Shown: positions 24,750 to 32,613 of the stretch, one piece after another | How positions within the stretch are numbered: the stretch's first letter is position 1 | How the letters are laid out: each line of letters opens with the position of its first letter | The notes under the pieces: model-generated | The model's database searches: none | What the model was told of the DNA's origin: nothing | What the model saw: only the letters and a program-made list of their open reading frames with translations | From: a virus | Virus record (IMG/VR): IMGVR_UViG_3300033571_025639 | Location: 1 to 64,000 of that record | Strand: one strand, 5' to 3' | Length of the DNA: 64,000 bases | Made by a program: the position numbers and the translations under genes

Positions 24750-25221
24750 AGAAGAACTACAAGATTGGGATGTTTTACTGGACGAATATGAATCTGGAAT
24801 TGGTCTACCAAAATATAGTAGTGGATTATTGCCAGAAACAGAATTAAATACTTATTTATCAATGAATAGAGACGAGCTAGAAAAGCTGACGCCAGAAGAT
24901 TGTGGACAAATTTCATATAGGTTAGGCCAATTTGCTTTTCATATACAGAGAACAATTAATAGAGAAATTGCCAGGAATAATTGGGCCGATGACACTATAA
25001 AGGTAGTTATCGCAGATGATATCAATAACTATAAGGGGTATGGCTATGTGGAAAAAGCTAATCAAGCTATCAAACATAACGACAAAGCCCAATCTCTCAA
25101 TAAAATTAGGATATACTCTAAGCAAAGAACCGATAGGTTGTCATACCTAGCAAACTCTGTTAAAAACTTGTCTGATATTCTTCTTTCTATTCAAAAAATA
25201 AAGATGGTGAAACATGGATAA
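24730..25221 (+). CDS. Hypothetical helical protein
   Basis: A 163-residue protein, mostly alpha-helical and charged, with an acidic N-terminus and a basic C-terminus (KIRIYSKQRTDRLSYLANSV). Phages often carry proteins of this size and charge before the helicase; I do not recognise a family. It overlaps both neighbours by 8-20 bases. Confidence 0.6.
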   Translation: MNNKTAKEELQDWDVLLDEYESGIGLPKYSSGLLPETELNTYLSMNRDELEKLTPEDCGQISYRLGQFAFHIQRTINREIARNNWADDTIKVVIADDINNYKGYGYVEKANQAIKHNDKAQSLNKIRIYSKQRTDRLSYLANSVKNLSDILLSIQKIKMVKHG

Positions 25222-25627
25222 TCCAAACCTAGATCCACAGCAGATACAGCAAATGATACAGTTACTACAAGCTATGTTGCCAACAGCTGGTCCATCCCCT
25301 ACTACAAATGAAGGAACCAGCGACTCTGCTTCTTCTCCAAAAAGAAAGCCAAGGAAAAAGACCGCAAATACTGCAACTCATAATATCAAAGCTAAGCCAG
25401 AACGAGAGAATAAGTTTGATCAAATGGCTGAGTTACATATGCATAGAGAAGATATTGCTGTCGATAAGAAATTGGCTATCCAACCACCAGTACCACGAGC
25501 AAGAAAATTCAGAATGCTTAAGGCAACTTGTAGGGTGTGCGGAAAAACAGAAGATATAAATCCTGTGTTAATAACAGACTCTCTAGATAGATATAAGTGC
25601 AACAAATGTTCAGCAGGAGCAGGTTGA
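25214..25627 (+). CDS. Zinc ribbon protein before the helicase
   Basis: A 137-residue protein. The N-terminal half is low in complexity: a Gln-rich stretch, then a Ser/Thr/Pro and Lys-rich linker (SPKRKPRKKTAN). The C-terminus has CRVCGKTEDI and CNKCSAG, a CxxC...CxxC zinc ribbon. It could be a helicase or primase partner, as it is followed at once by the DnaB-type gene. Confidence 0.6.
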   Translation: MDNPNLDPQQIQQMIQLLQAMLPTAGPSPTTNEGTSDSASSPKRKPRKKTANTATHNIKAKPERENKFDQMAELHMHREDIAVDKKLAIQPPVPRARKFRMLKATCRVCGKTEDINPVLITDSLDRYKCNKCSAGAG

Positions 25628-25628
25628 T

Positions 25629-27083
25629 ATGATTTTGTGTGATTCAGCAGCAGAAAGAGCTGTTCTTTCCGGTATATGTAATTATGGAGAGGATGCTTAC
25701 TTGGATGTGGCAGATATTGTACAGGATTCTTCTTTTACAATTGACAGCAATTCTATTATTTTTAAGTGCTTAAAAGTTGTCTGCGAAAGAGAACAAAAGC
25801 CCGATATTGACATAGCTACCATTTTTTCTGTAGCAGAAGAATTGGGATTTGGTCATATTTTAGCAAAAAAAGAAGAAGCCCAGCATTTAAGAGCAATTAT
25901 TGATTTTCCTGTTGCTGTAGATAATGTAAGAAAATTTGCAGCTAAAATTAGAAAGCTTGAAATAGCTAGACTATTACGCAAGCAGCTTGAGTTAGCACAA
26001 GAGAAGATATTAGACGTTAATGGAACAGAACCGATAGGTTCGATTCTAGGTATAGCCGAAGAGACCATATTCAATTTTACGTCTCTTCTTAACGACTCAG
26101 ACAACAACCCCGTACCAATTGGCAACGATCTAGATGCATATATACATAATCTAGAACATAATAGGGTTGATCAGGTTGGTATACCCACAGGTTTTCCTGC
26201 TTATGATCATGCAATAGGTGGCGGTCTAAGAAAAGGAACCGTGAATGTTATCGGGGCTAGACCTAAAACTGGCAAAACATTACTATCAGATAATATAGGC
26301 AATAATATAGCTAAACTAGGGATTCCAGTTCTTAATATGGATACTGAGATGAATAAAGAAGACCATATCAATAGAATATTAGCTATGATGACAGAAATTG
26401 AAATCAATGCTATAGAGACTGGTAAGTTCGCAGAATCTCCAGATAAAAAGAATAAGCTAATAGCAGCAGCTACAGAACTGAAAAAGACCAAACTATTTCA
26501 TAAAAGTATTGCTGGTCAACCGTTTGAAGATCAGCTTGCAATCATGAGAAGGTGGGTACTAAAAGAAGTTGGTCTTAATGACGATGGCACAGCTAAGGAA
26601 TGTGTTATTTTTTATGACTATCTTAAACTAATGGATAGTGCTGGCATGAGTCAGGATCTTAAAGAATATCAGGTATTAGGATTCATGATGACTTCTTTGC
26701 ATAATTTTGCTACCAGATATAAGGTGCCTATCGTTGCATTCATACAGTTGAACAGAGATGGCATCACAAAAGAAAGTACAGATTCTGCCAGCGGATCTGA
26801 CCGTATTATATGGCTATGTAGCAACTTTAGTATTTTCAAACGAAAAACTCCAGAAGAGATAGCAGAAGATGGACCAGATAATGGTAATCGTAAATTGGTC
26901 CCATTAATCAGTAGACACGGAGGAGGTTTGGATGACAATGATTATATTAATTGTCATATGAAGGGTTGGTGTGCGAAAATCACAGAAGGCAAGACCAGAC
27001 TTGAGGTACTTAACAATAAGGGTGGAACATCTGATGGCTTTATCGTCAACAATACAAATGAACAAGAAATCCCGTTCGAATAA
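25629..27083 (+). CDS. Replicative DnaB-type DNA helicase
   Basis: A 484-residue protein. Residues 1-110 match the DnaB N-terminal domain (AERAVLSGICNYGEDAYLDV). The RecA-like motor has GARPKTGKT as Walker A (209-217), PVLNMDTEM (Walker A-linked Glu), CVIFYDYLKLMD as Walker B and an FIQLNRD segment. The Arg finger lies in the C-terminal part, probably within LVPLISRHGG. It would form the hexamer that opens the replication fork. The primase gene starts within its last 26 bases, which couples the two partners. Confidence 0.9.
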   Translation: MILCDSAAERAVLSGICNYGEDAYLDVADIVQDSSFTIDSNSIIFKCLKVVCEREQKPDIDIATIFSVAEELGFGHILAKKEEAQHLRAIIDFPVAVDNVRKFAAKIRKLEIARLLRKQLELAQEKILDVNGTEPIGSILGIAEETIFNFTSLLNDSDNNPVPIGNDLDAYIHNLEHNRVDQVGIPTGFPAYDHAIGGGLRKGTVNVIGARPKTGKTLLSDNIGNNIAKLGIPVLNMDTEMNKEDHINRILAMMTEIEINAIETGKFAESPDKKNKLIAAATELKKTKLFHKSIAGQPFEDQLAIMRRWVLKEVGLNDDGTAKECVIFYDYLKLMDSAGMSQDLKEYQVLGFMMTSLHNFATRYKVPIVAFIQLNRDGITKESTDSASGSDRIIWLCSNFSIFKRKTPEEIAEDGPDNGNRKLVPLISRHGGGLDDNDYINCHMKGWCAKITEGKTRLEVLNNKGGTSDGFIVNNTNEQEIPFE

Positions 27084-28215
27084 TGATCAGACCAAACTTA
27101 AAATAGTTTGCGATGATATTTGTGACAACATATATCCTCTGCTTGATGCTTTTGGCTTGGAATATAGATCCAATAACAAAATGATTTCTATGTCTTGCCC
27201 AATTCATGGTGGAGACAATATGTCTGCCATTAATCTATATCCAGAAGGAGATAGATACAGAGGAAACTGGAAGTGCAGGACTCATGGGTGCGAACAGATA
27301 TTTAAGTCTTCTGTTATAGGGTTCGTTAGAGGAATACTCTCGCATCAAAAGCATGGATGGGAAGAAGATGGAGATAAAACATGTAGCTTCAATGATGCCT
27401 TGGAGTTTTGTCTCAAATTTATCAATAAAGACCTAAAGAATATTAAAGTCTCGAAAACGGAAAGAGATAAAAAATCTTTTACCAGTACTGTTAGCTACTT
27501 ATCCAGAGATGCTCAGGTATTGGATAAGACAGTTCAACTACCAACAAGAGACCAAGTAAGAAAAAATTTAAAAATGTCTCCAGACTATTATATTCAAAGG
27601 GGCTATTCTATAGAGATATTGGATAAGTACGATGTAGGCTTATGCGATAATGCCACTAAAGAAATGTATAATAGGATTGTGGTACCTATTTATAATAATG
27701 ATTATACTCATATGATTGCGTGTAGCGGAAGAAGCATATCTGATAAGTGTAGTCATTGTTCATCTTATCATAACGCAACTGAAAAATGCCCATCAGACGA
27801 AAAAAAGTGGCTTTATCCAAAATGGAAACACAGCGCTAATTTTAAAAGCCAAAATTCTTTGTACAATTTCTGGTTTGCGAAAGAGCACATTATGAAAAGC
27901 AATCAAGTAATTATTGTTGAGAGCCCCGGTAATGTTTGGAGACTAGAAGAAAACGGCATCCATAACAGTGTGGCTATATTCGGATCGTCTTTGAGCGATA
28001 GACAAAAAATTCTACTTGATTCGTCTGGAGCTATGACTATCGTAATCTTAACAGATAATGATGAAGCTGGCAGAAAAGCGGCTGAACAAATTAAGTCAAA
28101 GTGTCAAAATACCTATCGAGTTTTTATTCCATCAATCAGTAAGCCCGATGTGGGAGAGATGACATCAGAAGAAATTAATACTGAAATAAAACCATATCTA
28201 GAAAGTATAGTATGA
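27058..28215 (+). CDS. DnaG-like DNA primase (CHC2 zinc finger and TOPRIM)
   Basis: A 385-residue primase. I chose ATG 27058, because the frame is open further upstream only within the helicase gene and the zinc finger starts normally from here. The CHC2-type finger is Cys47, His50, Cys73 and Cys78 (CPIHGG...CRTHGC). The TOPRIM fold has VIIVESPGNVWRL with the catalytic Glu and VILTDNDEAGRKAA with the Asp-x-Asp. An extra CxxC...C site (CSHCSSYHNATEKC) lies in the middle. It is shorter than bacterial DnaG and lacks a visible helicase-binding domain. Confidence 0.85.
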   Translation: MNKKSRSNNDQTKLKIVCDDICDNIYPLLDAFGLEYRSNNKMISMSCPIHGGDNMSAINLYPEGDRYRGNWKCRTHGCEQIFKSSVIGFVRGILSHQKHGWEEDGDKTCSFNDALEFCLKFINKDLKNIKVSKTERDKKSFTSTVSYLSRDAQVLDKTVQLPTRDQVRKNLKMSPDYYIQRGYSIEILDKYDVGLCDNATKEMYNRIVVPIYNNDYTHMIACSGRSISDKCSHCSSYHNATEKCPSDEKKWLYPKWKHSANFKSQNSLYNFWFAKEHIMKSNQVIIVESPGNVWRLEENGIHNSVAIFGSSLSDRQKILLDSSGAMTIVILTDNDEAGRKAAEQIKSKCQNTYRVFIPSISKPDVGEMTSEEINTEIKPYLESIV

Positions 28216-28802
28216 GTACAATTATTGCATTTGCTGGAAGAAAGCAGTCTGGAAAAACTACTTGTTCTGAAAATATTTGTGATTACTATAATACTAAACA
28301 TTCTGGTTTATCTAAGGTATATAACTTTGCTGATCCTTTAAAACAGGATATATGCATGAATATACTTGGATTGACTCATGATCAATGCTATGGGTCAGAT
28401 ATTGATAAGAATACTACAACTCATATAGAGTGGGATGAACAGAAGCTTACTGCAAGAGAAGTTATGCAAATAGTTGGTACTGATATTTTTCGAAAAATGT
28501 ATAATGGTGTTTGGGTAAATGCCACAATCTCTAAAATTAATCGAGAACATATGGGTTTGGCTGTTATTGCTGACTGTAGATTTCCAAATGAAGTAGAAGC
28601 AGTTAAGAGTGCTGGAGGGATAGTTATTAAGTTAACTAGAAATCTATATAACTCAAATCATGCAAGCGAAATTGCTCTTGATCCAGAAAACTATAGTCCA
28701 GATAATTTTGATCTAGTTGTACACAATGAGAAGATTGGTATTCAAGAACAAAACGATCTAATTGTATCATTTTTACAAAAAAGAGGGGTGTTCTCATTAT
28801 AA
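28212..28802 (+). CDS. Deoxynucleoside monophosphate kinase-like P-loop protein
   Basis: A 196-residue P-loop kinase. AFAGRKQSGKTT is the Walker A; VYNFADPLKQDICM and AREVMQIVGTDIFRK fit the substrate-binding part of the phage dNMP kinase family (T4 gene 1 type), and VIADCRFPNEVEAV is the Walker B and following helix. It would phosphorylate dNMPs for dNTP supply. The ATG overlaps the primase stop; the 3' end overlaps the next gene. Confidence 0.8.
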   Translation: MSTIIAFAGRKQSGKTTCSENICDYYNTKHSGLSKVYNFADPLKQDICMNILGLTHDQCYGSDIDKNTTTHIEWDEQKLTAREVMQIVGTDIFRKMYNGVWVNATISKINREHMGLAVIADCRFPNEVEAVKSAGGIVIKLTRNLYNSNHASEIALDPENYSPDNFDLVVHNEKIGIQEQNDLIVSFLQKRGVFSL

Positions 28803-29839
28803 TAACATATCTAAGAAGTAGTTCTTATGGCACTCACTCAATGTGTCCACAGCAATATTTTTTTGAATATATTCTTGGCTTAAGATCTCCGTCTAATAAA
28901 AAAGCTGACAAGGGGACTGTGGTGCATAAAGTTCTAGAGATATTGGCATATGTCAAACTTAATCAACAAAATAAAATAAATATTTTTGAAGACGATGTTG
29001 TTGGTTCTGTGAATATTAATAATTACAGCTTAAATACGATCATAGAAAAAGTATATAAATACTATACCTCAAGATTCACCCACCACGAATGGGACATAAA
29101 GGATTATAAAGATTGTCACGGATGGGTTTACAAAGCCCTAGAATACAATGGTGGCATGTTTGACCCTAGGAATAGGGACATAGTGCAGCCAGAGCAGCAT
29201 TTTGACATAGAGATTAAAAAACCATGGTCTTCTTATAAATACGATACTAAAGATGGATTACTAGAAGGTAATTTAGCTATCAAGGGCACAATAGATCTTA
29301 TCACCAGGATTAATGATAAAACCTTAGAAGTAATAGACTGGAAGACTGGAAGAAGACTAGATTGGGCGACAGGAGAAGAAAAAACCCAAGAAAAGCTACA
29401 AAATGATCCTCAACTAAGAATATATCATTATGCTATACAACATTTATATCCAGAAATTGAGCATGTTATGATCTCTATTGATTTTATTAATGACGGTGGG
29501 GCATTTACTATTTGTTTTGACAAAAGCGATCTTTTCAAAACAGAAATCATGCTTAAGAATAAATTTGAAACTATTAAGAATACACAAAAACCTCAACTTA
29601 ATAAAACCTGGAAATGTACTAAGCTATGTCATTTTGGGAAAACAACATTTGAGAATACTTCCATAGCTCCAATAATAGAATACAGAGATAATCAGATAAC
29701 ACCAAAAGATAAGTGTATGACTAAGTGCGAGCAAGTAAAGCATGATATAGACACCAAAGGCACAGAAGTCGTGATTGACGAATATCAAACTCCGGGTTAT
29801 AGTATTGGACACTACAAGGCACCCGGAAGCACCGCATGA
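28796..29839 (+). CDS. RecB/Cas4-like PD-(D/E)XK nuclease, apparent AUU start
   Basis: The conserved N-terminal motif TYLRSSSYGTHSMCPQQYF begins upstream of the first ATG (28841). Reading upstream, the frame is open and I find ATT at 28796 and ATA at 28799 and 28802, with AGAGGGG at 28782-28788, about 8 bases before the ATT. No ATG, GTG or TTG occurs at the right place, so an AUU start is proposed. The roughly 347-residue protein has GTIDLI and VIDWKTGR (the catalytic Asp and the DxK) then QLRIYHYAI, the RecB nuclease core. Cys residues (MCPQQ, CTKLC, CMTKC) may bind an iron-sulphur cluster as in Cas4 and AddB. A PHP-polymerase gene overlaps its end. Confidence 0.75.
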   Translation: MIITYLRSSSYGTHSMCPQQYFFEYILGLRSPSNKKADKGTVVHKVLEILAYVKLNQQNKINIFEDDVVGSVNINNYSLNTIIEKVYKYYTSRFTHHEWDIKDYKDCHGWVYKALEYNGGMFDPRNRDIVQPEQHFDIEIKKPWSSYKYDTKDGLLEGNLAIKGTIDLITRINDKTLEVIDWKTGRRLDWATGEEKTQEKLQNDPQLRIYHYAIQHLYPEIEHVMISIDFINDGGAFTICFDKSDLFKTEIMLKNKFETIKNTQKPQLNKTWKCTKLCHFGKTTFENTSIAPIIEYRDNQITPKDKCMTKCEQVKHDIDTKGTEVVIDEYQTPGYSIGHYKAPGSTA

Positions 29840-31710
29840 AAAATTATACTCCGCTCCATTGTCATTCGATGTATAGCTTATTGGATGGATTGTCTCAGCC
29901 AAAAACAATGGCCGAAAGATGTCAAGAAATTGGAGCATCTTCTTGCGCTCTAACAGATCATGGTAACATAGCCGGAACTGTTAAGTTTTATACTGAAATG
30001 AAAAAGCATGGTATCAAACCCATATTGGGTTGCGAGCTATATATTTGCAACGATAATCCATCAATACAAAGCAAAGAGAATAAAGATCTTAGTCATTTTG
30101 TAATATTGGCAAAAAACTTTGAAGGATGGAAAAGCTTAATCAGAATAACTTCAGAGTCTAATAGGCCAGACTTCTATTATCACAAGCCGAGACTCAGCCT
30201 ATCAACCCTAGCGCAGTTCTGCAACAACAATATTATTGGTTTTTGCGGACATGCTGGTTCAACTATAGCTGACAAGATTATGCTAGGAGAAAGTCTAAAT
30301 CCAGATTGGAAAGAAATTGGCATTCAACAAATCGGCCTATATAGAGAGATATTTGGTAGAGACAATTTTTTTCTTGAAGCCCAATTAATGGATTCAGAAA
30401 ACTCACCAATTCAGAAGATATTGACCGATGCGATGAGAGAGCTTGCAAAGCATACCTCTACCAAGATTATAGCCACACCAGACGCTCATTATTGCCGCAA
30501 GGAGGACGCAATTGATCAAAGAGTACTGCTGTGCAATAATTTAAAAACAACCTTCCCAGAGATCAGCAGGAAGATCACGAATGATGAGGAAGTTCCTCTT
30601 GGCTGCTTTTTTACATCTGACAACTTTCACATATTATCTCAGGAAGAAATACGATTATTTCACACAGAGGAAGAAATCGAGAACACCAATTTTGTGGCTA
30701 ATTTATGTGAAGAATATAATATTTTGGATAAGCCACAATTACCACCATTTCCATGTCCAAACAATCTGGACGATGCTGAGTATCTGAGAGAATTATGTAG
30801 AAACGGATGGAGAGAGAAAATTGCCAATGATATCCCAAAAGAAGACCATGGTAAGTATGTTGATAGGATTAAATATGAGCTTGATGTTTTACAGGGAGCT
30901 GGGCTATCAAGCTACTTTTTGATTGTGCAAGATATTGTGAATTATGTTAGGTCTAATAATTGGCTCCCAGGACCAGGAAGAGGAAGTGCTGCTGGTTGCT
31001 TAGTCTCTTATTTAATCGGTATTACTAGTATAGACCCGATTAAGTATAATCTTCTTTTCGATAGATTTTACAATGCTGGTCGTAATAGTAAAGACCATAT
31101 CTCAATGCCAGACATTGATGTGGACGTACCAATTAATAAAAGAGAAAATGTTATCGAATATATTAAACAGTGCTACGGAAAAGACAAGGTGTCTCAAATG
31201 ATAACATTCAATACGATTAAAGGTAGAGGAGCTATCAAGGATGTCTTAAGAGTATATGGTAATATATCTTTTGATGAGATGAATAAAATTACTAAAAGTA
31301 TTCCAGATGAGTCCAAAATTGCCGACGATCTTCAAGAAATGAAAGAAGAAACCGGAGAAGCATCAATTATTAGATGGGCTTTAGAAAATCAGCCAGATAA
31401 GCTTAGGGAGTGGTGTTTTATCGATGAAAAGAACGAATTACAAGGACCACTTGCAAAAAGATTTGAGCAGGCTATAAGATTGGAAGGCACCAAGTCTAAT
31501 CAGTCCAAACATGCCGCTGGTATAGCCATTAGTGCCAATCCATTAAATATATCATGCCCAATGGTTTATGATTCAAAAAACGAACAGATGATAGCTGGCA
31601 TGGAAATGCAAGATTTAGAATCGTTAGGTATAATTAAGTTTGATATTTTAGGTGTAGCGATGTTAGATAAAATTATGACTATTCGAGACATTTTAAGAAC
31701 AGGAGAATAA
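29836..31710 (+). CDS. DNA polymerase III alpha (DnaE), N-terminal half
   Basis: A 624-residue protein that holds the PHP domain (CHSMYSLLDG, TDHGNIAG, and DAHYCRKEDA) and the first part of the C-family polymerase core. GRGSAAGCLVSYL begins the palm, PDIDVD gives catalytic Asp426 and Asp428, and IIKFDILGV gives Asp603, the third catalytic Asp. The chain then ends after IRDILRTGE. In bacterial DnaE the next part of the palm, the fingers and the OB domain would follow; here they are in a separate gene at 32606-34234. The ATG overlaps the nuclease stop by 4 bases. Confidence 0.92.
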   Translation: MKNYTPLHCHSMYSLLDGLSQPKTMAERCQEIGASSCALTDHGNIAGTVKFYTEMKKHGIKPILGCELYICNDNPSIQSKENKDLSHFVILAKNFEGWKSLIRITSESNRPDFYYHKPRLSLSTLAQFCNNNIIGFCGHAGSTIADKIMLGESLNPDWKEIGIQQIGLYREIFGRDNFFLEAQLMDSENSPIQKILTDAMRELAKHTSTKIIATPDAHYCRKEDAIDQRVLLCNNLKTTFPEISRKITNDEEVPLGCFFTSDNFHILSQEEIRLFHTEEEIENTNFVANLCEEYNILDKPQLPPFPCPNNLDDAEYLRELCRNGWREKIANDIPKEDHGKYVDRIKYELDVLQGAGLSSYFLIVQDIVNYVRSNNWLPGPGRGSAAGCLVSYLIGITSIDPIKYNLLFDRFYNAGRNSKDHISMPDIDVDVPINKRENVIEYIKQCYGKDKVSQMITFNTIKGRGAIKDVLRVYGNISFDEMNKITKSIPDESKIADDLQEMKEETGEASIIRWALENQPDKLREWCFIDEKNELQGPLAKRFEQAIRLEGTKSNQSKHAAGIAISANPLNISCPMVYDSKNEQMIAGMEMQDLESLGIIKFDILGVAMLDKIMTIRDILRTGE

Positions 31711-31712
31711 AT

Positions 31713-31910
31713 ATGGCAATTAAAAAATTTATGGAAGTTACTGTTGGTCAGACATTTAAGCTAAAAAACGAACAGGGTGCTGTAAATGATTATGTAAAAC
31801 TTACAGAAGAAAGAATAAGTTGTTGTAAGGTTATAAATGCAGCATTACTAGCAGATCAAAATCAGCGGATTCAAGTTTTACCCTTAATAGAAGTAGAAGT
31901 AAACGACTAA
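31713..31910 (+). CDS. Small hypothetical protein between polymerase halves
   Basis: A 65-residue protein with alternating hydrophobic and charged residues, likely a small beta fold (FMEVTVGQTFKLKN, then a strand ending in LPLIEVEVND). No recognised family. It begins 2 bases after the N-terminal polymerase half and ends 4 bases before the exonuclease gene, with AGGAG before its ATG. Its conserved place within a split polymerase suggests a link to the replisome, which is inference. Confidence 0.55.
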   Translation: MAIKKFMEVTVGQTFKLKNEQGAVNDYVKLTEERISCCKVINAALLADQNQRIQVLPLIEVEVND

Positions 31911-31914
31911 ACTA

Positions 31915-32613
31915 ATGATTAACTATAATAAAATTTGCGTTTTCGATTTTGAGACAGATGGTTCTGATCCTCGTGTTTGTAGTCCAGTGCAAATAGCATC
32001 TGTCATTATTGATCCAATTAAGCTTGAATTAGTTCCAAATTCTGAATTTAATATTTTCTTTAAACCAGATGTATTAGCTAAAGATGAAAATTATGAATAT
32101 ACAACAGATATTCTGGACTTTCATGCCAAAGTCAAGGGATGTTCCAAGGACGATATTCTAAAAGAATGGAAAGCTTATCCTTCACAAGAACAATCTTGGA
32201 AAATGTTTACAAATTATTTAGAAATGTATCATAGTAGGTCTTCTAAAAAGAGTCAATTTAGTGCTCCTATAGCTGCCGGTTATAATATTAATCGCTTTGA
32301 CCTACCGATAGTAGATAGACTCAGTAATAAATATGGCAACGTCAACAAGGAATCAAAGAGTGATATCTTTTATCCTAGGGATGTGGTCGATATCATGAAT
32401 CTGATTTTCTATTGGTTTGAAAATAATGGTGACTTAAAAAGTTATAGTCTAGATTCATTAAGAGACTACTTTGGAATCTCTAAAGCAGGAGCACACGACG
32501 CATTGAAGGATGTGAAGGACTGTGCCGATATTTTAATTAGATTTCTTAGATTACATCGTAATTTAAGCAATAAGATCAAATTCAAGGACTCTTTCTCTAC
32601 TAGCAATGTCTAA
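31915..32613 (+). CDS. DnaQ-like DEDDh 3'-5' exonuclease
   Basis: A 232-residue protein. Exo I is VFDFETDGSDP (Asp and Glu), Exo II is AGYNINRFDLPIVD (Asp), and Exo III is GAHDALKDVKDCA (His and Asp); the set is DEDDh. It is the likely proofreading subunit, since C-family polymerases of the DnaE type use a separate exonuclease. The gene lies between the two polymerase halves and overlaps the start of the second by 8 bases. Confidence 0.9.
   Translation: MINYNKICVFDFETDGSDPRVCSPVQIASVIIDPIKLELVPNSEFNIFFKPDVLAKDENYEYTTDILDFHAKVKGCSKDDILKEWKAYPSQEQSWKMFTNYLEMYHSRSSKKSQFSAPIAAGYNINRFDLPIVDRLSNKYGNVNKESKSDIFYPRDVVDIMNLIFYWFENNGDLKSYSLDSLRDYFGISKAGAHDALKDVKDCADILIRFLRLHRNLSNKIKFKDSFSTSNV

Noticed and set aside
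26971-27057. Upstream start of the primase inside the helicase gene
   Set aside because: The extra 29 residues have no primase features, and ATG 27058 gives a normal start before the zinc finger with an overlap typical of this genome.
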